A stretch of 64,000 nt of DNA, taken from Arenimonas sp. (GTDB lineage: Bacteria; Pseudomonadota; Alphaproteobacteria; Rhizobiales; Rhizobiaceae). The translations under genes and the position numbers were made by a program. The notes beneath the pieces are model-generated. The model was given only the letters and a program-made list of their open reading frames with translations, ran no database searches and had not been told where the DNA came from. Positions within the stretch are counted from its first letter, which is position 1. Every line of letters begins with the position of its first letter. The DNA lies in assembly GCA_019459145.1 (NCBI GenBank), contig JAIBEK010000066.1, forward strand, positions 1 through 64,000, read 5' to 3'. Positions 44,310 to 52,660 of the stretch are shown here, one piece after another.

Positions 44310-45604
44310 ACCGTCTCCTCGAAGCCGAACTGATCTACGGCCGGCTGCTCGCCGTCACCGAGCCGCATCTGGTCGCCCGCTACAACAAGGCGCTGTCCGG
44401 CTTCGGTTTGAAGCCGACGGCGCTGTCCGAGTTCGACATCGACATGACCGGGTTTTCGCCGCAGGTTGCCGACGAACTGGGTGACAAGGATTACCTCGAT
44501 CCGAACCGGGTGAACCGGCGTTTCATCGTGCTGACGCCGGAGCAGGAGAACCTGCCGGTGGTGCATACCAGTTTTTCCAACACCGCCGGCCTGATGCACG
44601 AGTTCTTCACCGCCAATGCGCGGGCGATCAATTCGGTGACGATCAAGGATGCGCTCTACGGTGAGATCGAGGATTCGGTTGCAAGGGTCGAAAGCCTGGA
44701 GGACCTGCTGTCGATCAACGCGGTTCAGTTCAAGGTGCTCTCGGCCGAGGACGTGCTCGGCAAGGCCGCCGAGCTGCGCCGCCTGGCTGATAGACTGCAA
44801 GACGAGCCCGATGCCTGGCGCGACGATGCCATGCTCAATCGCATGGTCGAGCTTGCCAAGCTGACCGGCGACATTCGCCAGAACGTGCTGGTACCCGACA
44901 AGCTGGTTTTCCGCCACGACGCCTTCTGGGCCAATCATTTCGGCGGCACCTATGTCTTCGTCGACGACAAGATCACCACGGTGATCTCAGATCCGGCGGC
45001 GCCGGGTTTTCGCCGCTCGCGCCCCTGGCAGGTCAGCTATATCTCGATCCGCGAGCCGGCGCAGATCTTCGATTTCCTCACCAGGACCGGACGGGTCGAA
45101 CTGCCGCGGGCAAGCTGGGTCGAGGGTTCGGGGCTCTATGCCCATCGGGCCGAGATGGCGGCGATCGCGCGGGCCTACGAGGCCGATCCGGCCATGGATT
45201 TTTCCAGGCTGGAGCCGGTCTGGCTGCAGACCTTCATCCACCGCAATGCCGAGCGGGTGGCGCGGGACGGCACCTATCCCTTCCTGCAGGAGATGATCCG
45301 GGCGATCGGTGCCTCGGGCAGCATCCGTATCGAGGATATCGATCCGGCGCGGCGTTTTCTCCTGGTGCGGGCCAAGCCCGAGCATCGGGACCAATGGCTC
45401 ACCAACCGGCTGATTTCGCAACTGACGCCGATGGACTTCGTGTCGCGGTTCATTTTCGACAAGCAGGGCTTTTATGATGCCTACGAAGGGTTTAGCGATG
45501 GCTTCCGGGAATATGTTGTATCCCGCCTGTCGCAGACCTACCTGAAAGACAAGGCGGGTTTCCGCAAACGCCTCTACGGCATAGGAGAAGACGACAATGC
45601 TTGA
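44306..45604 (+). CDS. DUF6638-like protein of the AAA+ gene set
   Basis: A soluble 432-residue protein without membrane segments. Recognisable only as a rhizobial conserved protein I know as DUF6638: it begins MNRLLEAELIYGRLLAVTEPHLVARYNKAL, and includes FIVLTPEQENLPVVHTSFSN, FGGTYVFVDDKITTVISDP and WLQTFIHRNAERVARDGTYPFLQEMI. The name is from memory. It is coupled by ATGA to the antitoxin and overlaps the DUF2333-like gene by 8 bases. Function unknown. Confidence 0.8.
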   Translation: MNRLLEAELIYGRLLAVTEPHLVARYNKALSGFGLKPTALSEFDIDMTGFSPQVADELGDKDYLDPNRVNRRFIVLTPEQENLPVVHTSFSNTAGLMHEFFTANARAINSVTIKDALYGEIEDSVARVESLEDLLSINAVQFKVLSAEDVLGKAAELRRLADRLQDEPDAWRDDAMLNRMVELAKLTGDIRQNVLVPDKLVFRHDAFWANHFGGTYVFVDDKITTVISDPAAPGFRRSRPWQVSYISIREPAQIFDFLTRTGRVELPRASWVEGSGLYAHRAEMAAIARAYEADPAMDFSRLEPVWLQTFIHRNAERVARDGTYPFLQEMIRAIGASGSIRIEDIDPARRFLLVRAKPEHRDQWLTNRLISQLTPMDFVSRFIFDKQGFYDAYEGFSDGFREYVVSRLSQTYLKDKAGFRKRLYGIGEDDNA

Positions 45605-46706
45605 TCCGGTCATCGCGTTCTTCCAGCGCGTCTTTGCCGCCATCGGACGCGGCATCGGCATGGTCGTGGCGGCCATCTTCTGGCCGTTTCTCGCCGCCCA
45701 CAGCTGGTATCAGCGGCGCAACTGGCTGATCAAGATCCCGGTCCTGCTGTTCGTCCTGGTGCTGATCGGCTTTTACGGCCAGTTCGTCTGGCGCACCCAG
45801 ACCTGGTACGGCTTCGATCCGGAATTCGCCCAAGCCTATAAGTTCCCGGCTCGCCAGGTCGCGGCGGGACAAGAGAACGCCGCCAAGCCGGGCACCTGCC
45901 AGAATTCGGCGATCGTCACCGTGGTGGCCGATCTGACCGATACCAATGTCAACCAGAATATCTGGATCTCGTCGTCACTGGTCTACAAGATGGGCCTGTT
46001 CGGCGTCGACTGGGACCATACCCCGTTCTTCGACAACAAGGCGTCGTTCCAGCGCGGCGTCAATCAGGTCGCGCGGCGGCTGGCGATCGAACTGGCCGAC
46101 AATCTCGGCCGCGTGCGCGGCACGTCGAGCATCAACAACGACCTGCAGGATGCCCGCGGCAATATCCAGTTCGACGAGGGCACCTGGTATTTCGGCACCG
46201 ATCCGCTCGGCTTCAAGACGCCGACGCCGAACTACTACCGTTCAGCCGTCGAGAGCTGGCGCAAGTTCAATTCCTCGCTGGAGACCTGTGCCGCGGTGTT
46301 CGATGCGCGCGCGGACAACCTCGTGCAACTGCTCGACCGCATGGCGAGCGATCTCGGCAACACGTCCGACATCCTTCGCCGCCGCTCGGAAGAGTTCGAT
46401 GCCGGCTGGTTCGACACGCGCGCCGACGATCGTTTCTGGTTCGCCTATGGCCAGCTCTATGCACAATATGCCCTGCTGCAGGCGACCCGCGCCGATTTCG
46501 TCGACGTGATCCGCGAGCGCAACCTGACCGCCATCTGGACGCAAATGGAACAGCAGTTGCAGGGCGCCCTGCGCATCCAGCCGGCGATCATCTCCAATGG
46601 CTCGGAGGACGGCTGGATCATGCCGACCCATCTGGCGACCATGGGTTTCTATATCCTCAGGGTGCGTTCCAACATGGTCGAACTGCGCTCGGTGCTCGAC
46701 CGCTGA
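45597..46706 (+). CDS. membrane-anchored DUF2333-like protein
   Basis: The 369-residue protein starts with two close hydrophobic segments (about residues 17-35 and 44-64) and then a large, probably periplasmic, domain. FGVDWDHTPFFDNKASFQRGV, IQFDEGTWYFGTD, YYRSAVESWRKF and the end AIISNGSEDGWIMPTHLATMGFYILRVRSNM fit the DUF2333 family as I recall it from Pseudomonas. It overlaps the DUF6638-like stop by 8 bases, so it belongs to the same transcript. It may be the envelope-facing end of the ATPase-driven system. Confidence 0.8.
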   Translation: MLDPVIAFFQRVFAAIGRGIGMVVAAIFWPFLAAHSWYQRRNWLIKIPVLLFVLVLIGFYGQFVWRTQTWYGFDPEFAQAYKFPARQVAAGQENAAKPGTCQNSAIVTVVADLTDTNVNQNIWISSSLVYKMGLFGVDWDHTPFFDNKASFQRGVNQVARRLAIELADNLGRVRGTSSINNDLQDARGNIQFDEGTWYFGTDPLGFKTPTPNYYRSAVESWRKFNSSLETCAAVFDARADNLVQLLDRMASDLGNTSDILRRRSEEFDAGWFDTRADDRFWFAYGQLYAQYALLQATRADFVDVIRERNLTAIWTQMEQQLQGALRIQPAIISNGSEDGWIMPTHLATMGFYILRVRSNMVELRSVLDR

Positions 46707-46748
46707 GGGCGACGGCCGGCCCGTCTCTGGCGGGCCGACGCTGACGTC

Positions 46749-47204
46749 CTATTGGTCTTCGTCGGAAAATGCAGCGGTGCGCAACCGCTCGAAGAATTCG
46801 TAGGTAATGCCGACGATTTCGCCGGACGTGCCGGCCTTGGCGCGGAATTTTCCGACGCTGCGGACGAACTTCCAGCCGTCTTCACCACGCCGCACGCGGA
46901 AGATGTTGTGGTAGCTCTGCTTGTGGCTGCAGGTGCGCTCGAAACTCTCCATCAGGATCGGCAGATCCTCCGGATTGATCCGGGCGCGGGCCTCCACCAG
47001 GTTCAGCGGACCGTCGCTGACTTCCATCTCGAAAATGCGAAAGACGTCGGGCGTGGCGAAATACAGGCCCGTGTCGAGGTCTATCCGCCAGAAACCGTAA
47101 AGCCGGAAGGCCTGGGCCAGTTCCACGACCTCGTGCTCGGTCATGCCGACCGAGGTGCAGTCCTGGAATTCCTTGTGGTCCAGCTGGTCGAAACGCAGGG
47201 GCAC
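46749..47204 (-). CDS. PAS-domain protein
   Basis: A protein of about 150 residues whose core is one PAS_3-type domain: FRLYGFWRIDLDTGLYFATPDVFRIF, RINPEDLPILMESFERTCSHKQSYHNIFRV, WKFVRSVGKFRAKAGTSGEIVGITYEFFERL. No output domain is attached. The start is taken as GTG at 47204, preceded by GGGGAAAGAGATC; an ATG at 47144 is the alternative. It follows a LuxR gene by 47 bases and may act with it as a sensing pair. Confidence 0.75.
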   Translation of the reverse strand: MPLRFDQLDHKEFQDCTSVGMTEHEVVELAQAFRLYGFWRIDLDTGLYFATPDVFRIFEMEVSDGPLNLVEARARINPEDLPILMESFERTCSHKQSYHNIFRVRRGEDGWKFVRSVGKFRAKAGTSGEIVGITYEFFERLRTAAFSDEDQ

Positions 47205-47251
47205 GATGATCTCTTTCCCCTGATCGGGCGTTTGCCCGCATCCATCAGGAA

Positions 47252-47974
47252 TCAGTTGATTAGCTTCAGCCGTATCGCCTTGGCTACCAACTGCGTCCTG
47301 TTCACGCAATCCAGCTTTTTGATCGCATTGGTCATGTAGGCGTTGACCGTGTGGTCGGACAGCGACAGGATCTGGCCGATCTCGATCGAGGTCTTTCCCT
47401 GGGCAGTCCAGCGCAGGACCTCGAGCTCGCGGGCCGACAGGATGTTCGGTACCGCCGTCTCGGCGCGCCGCATGCGGTCGTAGACGTCGAAGGCATGCAG
47501 CGAGATCATGCCCAGTTCGTTCAGTTCGACCTGGTGGAGCGGTGCGCGCCGGCCGTCATAGCGCAGGAGATAACGTCCTGTATCGACCGAGTTCATCGGG
47601 AATATGGTGCCCATGAGCAGGCCGAAGCGACTCATCAGTTCGTGCATCTTGTCGGGGCAGTCAAAGCTCGATGAGGGTCCGCTCTCGCCGAGATTCCAGG
47701 TTTGCGGCAGCACGGAATTGGCGAATTTCGGCAGAATCGGGCAGTGGCGCAGGAACTGGTGCTTGTCGAACTCGCGCGCGAACTGCTGGGGAAGCGTGCT
47801 CTCCAGGACCAGAGGCATGATCGCCAGGTCGTGCGGGGTCGGAGCGGCCATGATCGTCACGTGATCAAGGCCGAATTCGTCGGCGATCCGTTCCATGATG
47901 CCCATCAACTGAGCACGTGTCTGGCTGCCGGCTATTTCACCGCTTAGCAGCGATTGACGTTCCGCGGTAATCAT
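47252..47974 (-). CDS. LuxR-family transcriptional regulator
   Basis: The 240-residue protein has an N-terminal region of about 165 residues with the overall pattern of an autoinducer-binding-like domain (LMGIMERIADEFGLDHVTIM at its start) and a C-terminal LuxR helix-turn-helix: ILSARELEVLRWTAQGKTSIEIGQ, LSLSDHTVNAYMTNAIKKLDCVNRTQLVAKAI. No luxI-type synthase gene is nearby, so it is an orphan. Whether it binds acyl-homoserine lactones cannot be decided from the sequence. Confidence 0.83.
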   Translation of the reverse strand: MITAERQSLLSGEIAGSQTRAQLMGIMERIADEFGLDHVTIMAAPTPHDLAIMPLVLESTLPQQFAREFDKHQFLRHCPILPKFANSVLPQTWNLGESGPSSSFDCPDKMHELMSRFGLLMGTIFPMNSVDTGRYLLRYDGRRAPLHQVELNELGMISLHAFDVYDRMRRAETAVPNILSARELEVLRWTAQGKTSIEIGQILSLSDHTVNAYMTNAIKKLDCVNRTQLVAKAIRLKLIN

Positions 47975-48137
47975 CTGTGAATTCGAAAGTTGAGGAAGTG
48001 AGAAATGTTAACATAAACAAATATATCAGTCGCTCTGAAAAGCCAGTACTTTTTACTAGGGAACGGCGCAAAGTCCAAGGGACAAGCGAAAAAGCCGGCC
48101 GCGTGGTAAACAAACCCAGGAGCAAACGCGCCGGCCT

Positions 48138-48599
48138 TCAGACGGGCAGGGCGGAACCGGTCTTGACCTCCTCCATCACGGCATAGGTGTGGGTTTCCCT
48201 GACGCCCGGAAGCGGCAGGATGACCTCGGAGAGGAACTGGCGATAGGCCTCCATGCCCGCCACCCGCGCCTTGACCAGGTAGTCGAAGCCGCCCGCCACC
48301 ATATGGCACTCCATCACATCGTCGGAGCGCTTGACTGCTGCGGCGAAGGCGTCGAAAACATCAGGCGTGGTGCGGTCGAGCTTGACCTCGATGAAGACCA
48401 GCAGGTTGCGTCCGAGCTTTTCCGGCGACAGAATGGCCATGTAGCCGATGATGAAGCCGTCGCGGGTCAGGCGGCGCACCCGTTCGGCGGTCGCCGTCGG
48501 TGACAGGCTGACGCGGTCGGCGAGTTCGATATTGGTCAGGCGGCCCTCCTTCTGCAGGGTTCTGAGGATCTTCCGGTCGAGCCTGTCGAGTTCTTTCAT
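48138..48599 (-). CDS. putR: Lrp/AsnC-family regulator, probable PutR
   Basis: The 153-residue protein has the Lrp/AsnC layout: N-terminal helix-turn-helix (LDRKILRTLQKEGRLTNIELADRVSLSPTATAERVRRL) and a C-terminal ligand-binding RAM domain (IEVKLDRTTPDVFDAFAAAV, VMECHMVAGGFDYLVKARV). It is divergent from putA with 110 bases between the starts, the arrangement of Agrobacterium and Rhodobacter putR, which activates putA in response to proline. Confidence 0.88.
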   Translation of the reverse strand: MKELDRLDRKILRTLQKEGRLTNIELADRVSLSPTATAERVRRLTRDGFIIGYMAILSPEKLGRNLLVFIEVKLDRTTPDVFDAFAAAVKRSDDVMECHMVAGGFDYLVKARVAGMEAYRQFLSEVILPLPGVRETHTYAVMEEVKTGSALPV

Positions 48600-48630
48600 A
48601 AAGCACTACCCTCTGGTGTTTTTGTAGTTG

Positions 48631-48651
48631 TTCCGCCTGACCATAGCGGAA
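48631..48651. promoter_or_regulatory. inverted repeat in the putR-putA gap
   Basis: TTCCGC-N9-GCGGAA lies midway between the divergent putR and putA starts. It is a candidate site for PutR; other Lrp-type sites may be present but could not be recognised. Confidence 0.45.
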
Positions 48652-48709
48652 AAATCAGCGATTAAAATCAGTAATCAGTCGATAGCTTGCCGATAACACG
48701 GAGGTGACG

Positions 48710-51700
48710 ATGATCAAGAGTGCCATGCCCGATTTTCCCCGGTTTTCCGCGCCATTCGCCGGCGACGACGACCAGTTGATGCGCGGTTTCGCCGCACAGC
48801 TGTCGCTTGGCGCGCAGCAGAACGCGGCGATCGACCAGCGCGCCACCCGGTTCATCGAGGCGATCCGCGACAATTCCGGCTCGATCGGCGGTGTCGAGGA
48901 CTTTTTGCGTGAATACGGCCTGTCGACGCGCGAGGGCCTGGCGCTGATGGTGCTGGCCGAAGCGCTGCTGCGCGTGCCCGACGCGCTGACCCAGGACCGG
49001 TTGATCGAAGACAAGCTGAAAGAGGGAGGCTGGAGCGAGCATGAGGCACATGGCGACAGCTGGTTCGTCTCGGCCTCGGCCTGGGCACTCGGCCTGTCGG
49101 CCCGCGTCATCCGTCCCGGCGAAACGCCGGAAGGCGTGATGCGCGGGCTGGTCAAGCGGCTCGGCCTGCCGACCGTGCGCTCCGCCACCAAGCAGGCCAT
49201 GCGCTTCCTCGGCCATCACTTCGTGCTCGGCGAGACGATGAAGGACGCACTCGGCCGCGCCGCCAAGAGCGAGGAGAAGGGCTACCGCCACTCCTTCGAC
49301 ATGCTGGGCGAGGGCGCCCGCACGGCCGATGACGCCAAGCGCTATTTCAAGTCCTATGCCGATGCGATCGACTCGATCGGCGCCTTCATGGCCAAGCATG
49401 GCAAGGGCAGCCAGCTGCCGGACCGCATGGGCATCTCGGTCAAGCTCTCGGCGCTGCATCCGCGCTATCTCGCCACCCATCATGACCGGGTGATGCGCGA
49501 GCTGGTGCCGGATCTGTTGAAGCTCGCGCAGATGGCCAAGGCGCACCAGTTGAACTTCACCGTCGATGCCGAGGAAGCCGACCGGCTCGAACTGTCGCTC
49601 GACGTCATCGGCGCGGTGTTCTCCGATCCGTCGCTGGCCGGCTGGGACGGTTTCGGGCTGGCCATTCAGGCCTACCAGAAGCGCGCGCCGCAGGTGATCG
49701 ACTATATCGACGAGCTTTGCCAGCGGAACAATCGCCGCATGATGGTGCGCCTCGTCAAGGGCGCCTATTGGGACACCGAGGTCAAGCGCGCGCAGGAACG
49801 CGGCCTCGACGACTATCCGGTGTGGACCCGCAAGCCGGCGACGGACCTTTCCTATCTCGCCTGCGCGGCGAAGATGCTGTCCAAGCGCGAACGCATCTTC
49901 CCGCAATTCGCGACCCACAATGCGCTCACCGTCGCGATGATTCTCGAACTGGCGGGCAGCGACCGCACCGGCTTCGAGTTCCAGCGCCTGCACGGCATGG
50001 GCGAGGCGCTCTACAACAATCTGCTGTCGGGCAATGAGCGGATCGCCTGCCGTATCTATGCGCCGGTCGGCGGTTATCGCGACTTGCTCGCCTATCTCGT
50101 CCGCCGCCTGCTGGAGAACGGCGCGAACTCTTCCTTCGTTGCGGTTGCCGGAGACAAGAACGTGCCAATCGCCAACCTGCTCGAACGGCCGGTGGAACGG
50201 CTCGGCATCGACAAGGGCAAGAGCGTGCGCCACAACCAGATCCCGATGCCGCTCGGGCTCTATCCGGATCGCAAGAACAGCGCCGGCTTCGAATTTGGCC
50301 ATCGCGAAAGCCTGGAAGGGCTGATGGGGTCGCTGGCGGGCCAGACGGCGAAGGTCGATGCCGTACCGCTGGTGCCCGGTGCCACGGGCCAGGCGGAGGC
50401 CGTTCCGGTACTGTCTCCGGCGGATCGCAGCCGCGTCGTCGGCAGCGTGCGCAATGCCGCCGTGGCCGATGTCGATCGCGCCTTCGCCGCCGGCCGCAAG
50501 GGTTTTGCCGTATGGTCGAAGACCCCGGTCGAGGAGCGCGCCGCCTGCCTGGACAAGACCGCGGACCTTCTGGAGGCCAATCGCGACCGGCTGCTGGCGC
50601 TGCTTTCCGCCGAAGCCGGCAAGACGCTCGACGACGGTATTGCCGAAATCCGCGAGGCGATCGATTTCTGCCGCTACTATGCCGCCCAGGCGCGCAAGCT
50701 GTTCGGCGAGGCCGAGGCCATGCCCGGCCCGACCGGCGAGAGCAACAGGCTGCTGTGGCGCGGCCGCGGTGTCCTTGCCTGCATTTCGCCATGGAATTTC
50801 CCGCTGGCAATCTTTCTCGGCCAGGTTTCGGCCGCGCTCGTCGCCGGCAATGCCGTCATTGCCAAGCCCGCACCGCAGACGCCGCTCATTGCCTATGAAG
50901 CGGTCAAGCTGATGCACCAGGCCGGCATTCCGGCCGATGTGCTGATGCTACTGCCGGGCGGGCCGGAGATCGGTGCCGCCATTTCCGCCCATCCGCAGCT
51001 TGGCGGCCTTGCCTTCACCGGCTCGACCGGAACGGCCCAGGCGATCAACCGGACGCTTGCCGCCAAGAACGGCCCGATCGTGCCGCTGATCGCCGAGACC
51101 GGCGGCATCAATGCGATGATCGTCGATGCCACCGCGCTTGCCGAACAGGTGGCCGACGATGTCGTCATGTCGGCCTTCCGCTCGGCCGGCCAGCGCTGCT
51201 CGGCGCTGCGCATCCTCTACCTCCAGGAAGACATTGCCGACGGCATGCTGGAAATGATCGAGGGGGCGGCGCGCGAGCTCAATCTCGGCGATCCGGCGCT
51301 GACCACGACCGATGTCGGCCCGGTGATCGACGAGAAGCAGAAGGCCATGCTCGAAGGCCATGTGGCTGATATGCGCAAGGGCCAGAAGGTTCGCTACGCC
51401 GGCACGGTACCCAATACCGGCAATTTCTTCGCGCCGCATATCATCGAACTCGACCGGCCCGAGGCGCTGACCAAGGAAGTGTTCGGCCCGGTGCTGCATG
51501 TGGTGCGATGGAAGGCAAAGGATCTGGGGCGTGTGATCGAGTCGATCAATGCCACCGGCTATGGCCTGACGCTTGGCGTGCACAGCCGCATCGAGGCGAC
51601 CATCCGCACCGTCACCGAGGCGCTCGACACCGGCAATGTCTACATCAACCGCAACATGATCGGCGCGGTGGTCGGCACCCAGCCGTTCGGCGGGTCGGGC

Positions 51701-51829
51701 CTGTCCGGCACCGGCTTCAAGGCCGGCGGTCCGGCCTATCTGATGCGCTTTGCCGTGGAACAGGTGATCTCGGTCAATACCGCCGCTGCCGGCGGCAATG
51801 CCAGCCTGATCGCCATCGGCGAGGGCTGA
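48710..51829 (+). CDS. putA: bifunctional proline dehydrogenase / pyrroline-5-carboxylate dehydrogenase
   Basis: The 1039-residue protein joins a FAD-dependent proline dehydrogenase barrel (about residues 100-450; KLSALHPRY, RLVKGAYWDTEVKRAQ, FATHNA, YAPVGGYRDLLAYLVRRLLENGANSSF) and an aldehyde dehydrogenase domain (PWNFPLAIFLGQ, AETGGINAMIVDA with Glu, RSAGQRCSALR with the catalytic Cys). Together they turn proline into glutamate. It lacks the ribbon-helix-helix domain of E. coli PutA and the C-terminal extension of longer rhizobial PutA proteins. GGAGGTG stands 5 bases before the ATG at 48710. Confidence 0.95.
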   Translation: MIKSAMPDFPRFSAPFAGDDDQLMRGFAAQLSLGAQQNAAIDQRATRFIEAIRDNSGSIGGVEDFLREYGLSTREGLALMVLAEALLRVPDALTQDRLIEDKLKEGGWSEHEAHGDSWFVSASAWALGLSARVIRPGETPEGVMRGLVKRLGLPTVRSATKQAMRFLGHHFVLGETMKDALGRAAKSEEKGYRHSFDMLGEGARTADDAKRYFKSYADAIDSIGAFMAKHGKGSQLPDRMGISVKLSALHPRYLATHHDRVMRELVPDLLKLAQMAKAHQLNFTVDAEEADRLELSLDVIGAVFSDPSLAGWDGFGLAIQAYQKRAPQVIDYIDELCQRNNRRMMVRLVKGAYWDTEVKRAQERGLDDYPVWTRKPATDLSYLACAAKMLSKRERIFPQFATHNALTVAMILELAGSDRTGFEFQRLHGMGEALYNNLLSGNERIACRIYAPVGGYRDLLAYLVRRLLENGANSSFVAVAGDKNVPIANLLERPVERLGIDKGKSVRHNQIPMPLGLYPDRKNSAGFEFGHRESLEGLMGSLAGQTAKVDAVPLVPGATGQAEAVPVLSPADRSRVVGSVRNAAVADVDRAFAAGRKGFAVWSKTPVEERAACLDKTADLLEANRDRLLALLSAEAGKTLDDGIAEIREAIDFCRYYAAQARKLFGEAEAMPGPTGESNRLLWRGRGVLACISPWNFPLAIFLGQVSAALVAGNAVIAKPAPQTPLIAYEAVKLMHQAGIPADVLMLLPGGPEIGAAISAHPQLGGLAFTGSTGTAQAINRTLAAKNGPIVPLIAETGGINAMIVDATALAEQVADDVVMSAFRSAGQRCSALRILYLQEDIADGMLEMIEGAARELNLGDPALTTTDVGPVIDEKQKAMLEGHVADMRKGQKVRYAGTVPNTGNFFAPHIIELDRPEALTKEVFGPVLHVVRWKAKDLGRVIESINATGYGLTLGVHSRIEATIRTVTEALDTGNVYINRNMIGAVVGTQPFGGSGLSGTGFKAGGPAYLMRFAVEQVISVNTAAAGGNASLIAIGEG

Positions 51830-51869
51830 TCCGGAAGACGAGGGCGGGAGGCGAAAGCCACCCGTCCAT

Positions 51870-52388
51870 TCATATCTTGTCGACGCCCGTGTCCTTGATC
51901 TTCTTCATCATGACCTCGAGATAGCCGAGCATGACGGCGGAGACGACGAAGGCGAGGTGCATCAGCGTCAGCCACATGATCTTGCCGTCGGTGAACTGAT
52001 TGGCGTTGAGGAAGACCTGCAGCAGGTGGATCGACGAGATGGCGACGATCGACGAGGCGACCTTGATCTTGAGGCTGCCGGAATCGAGCTTGCCGAGGAA
52101 GGACACCTGATCCTCGGCCTCGTCGAAGCGGCTGACGAAGTTCTCGTAGCCGGAAATCATCACCATGACGATCAGGCTCGCGACAAGCGCCGCGTCGATC
52201 AGGCCGAGCATGGCGAGGATCATTTCCGCCTCGCTGTAGGTGAAGACATTGCCGGCCACCTTCAGGAACTTGTAGCCGAAGGACACGGCATAGACGGCGA
52301 GTGCGGCGACCAGCCCGAGATAGAAGGCGACGAGGATCCAGCGGCTCGACAGGATGATCCGTTCGACCAGCAATTCGAGGGATTTCAT
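51870..52388 (-). CDS. YqhA / UPF0114 family membrane protein
   Basis: The 172-residue protein has about four transmembrane segments and the family patterns ERIILSSRWILVAFYLGLV, LAMLGLIDAALVASLIVMVMISGYENFVSR and GSLKIKVASSIVAISSIHLLQVF. This is the TIGR00645/YqhA family, of unknown function. The ATG at 52388 has GGAG nearby; longer frames to 52643 run through non-coding sequence. It is convergent with putA. Confidence 0.88.
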   Translation of the reverse strand: MKSLELLVERIILSSRWILVAFYLGLVAALAVYAVSFGYKFLKVAGNVFTYSEAEMILAMLGLIDAALVASLIVMVMISGYENFVSRFDEAEDQVSFLGKLDSGSLKIKVASSIVAISSIHLLQVFLNANQFTDGKIMWLTLMHLAFVVSAVMLGYLEVMMKKIKDTGVDKI

Positions 52389-52660
52389 GGGACGTTGCTC
52401 CAGGGACGTTCGATCATGGCTGGCAGACATAAGCGGAGCCCGCCTCTGCCGCAAGGCCGAGCGAGGTGGCGCGGTCGCGGCCAGATACGGGCGGGAAGGC
52501 CAATGGTCGACAGAGCTTGTCCAGACGCGTTCATTTCCTTTTTCGTCGCTGTCGGGTAAATCGGAGGCCAGCGCGCTATCGCCCTTAAGGCGGTTCTGCG
52601 ATTTGTTGATGCGGCAGCGGCTTGAAGCGCCGAGGCGGGGCAAAGGGGAGTGTGCAGTTC

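Noticed and set aside
47252..47974. Naming the LuxR protein VisN, VisR or ExpR
   Set aside because: The helix-turn-helix does not let me place it in one of these groups, and no flagellar or exopolysaccharide genes are nearby.
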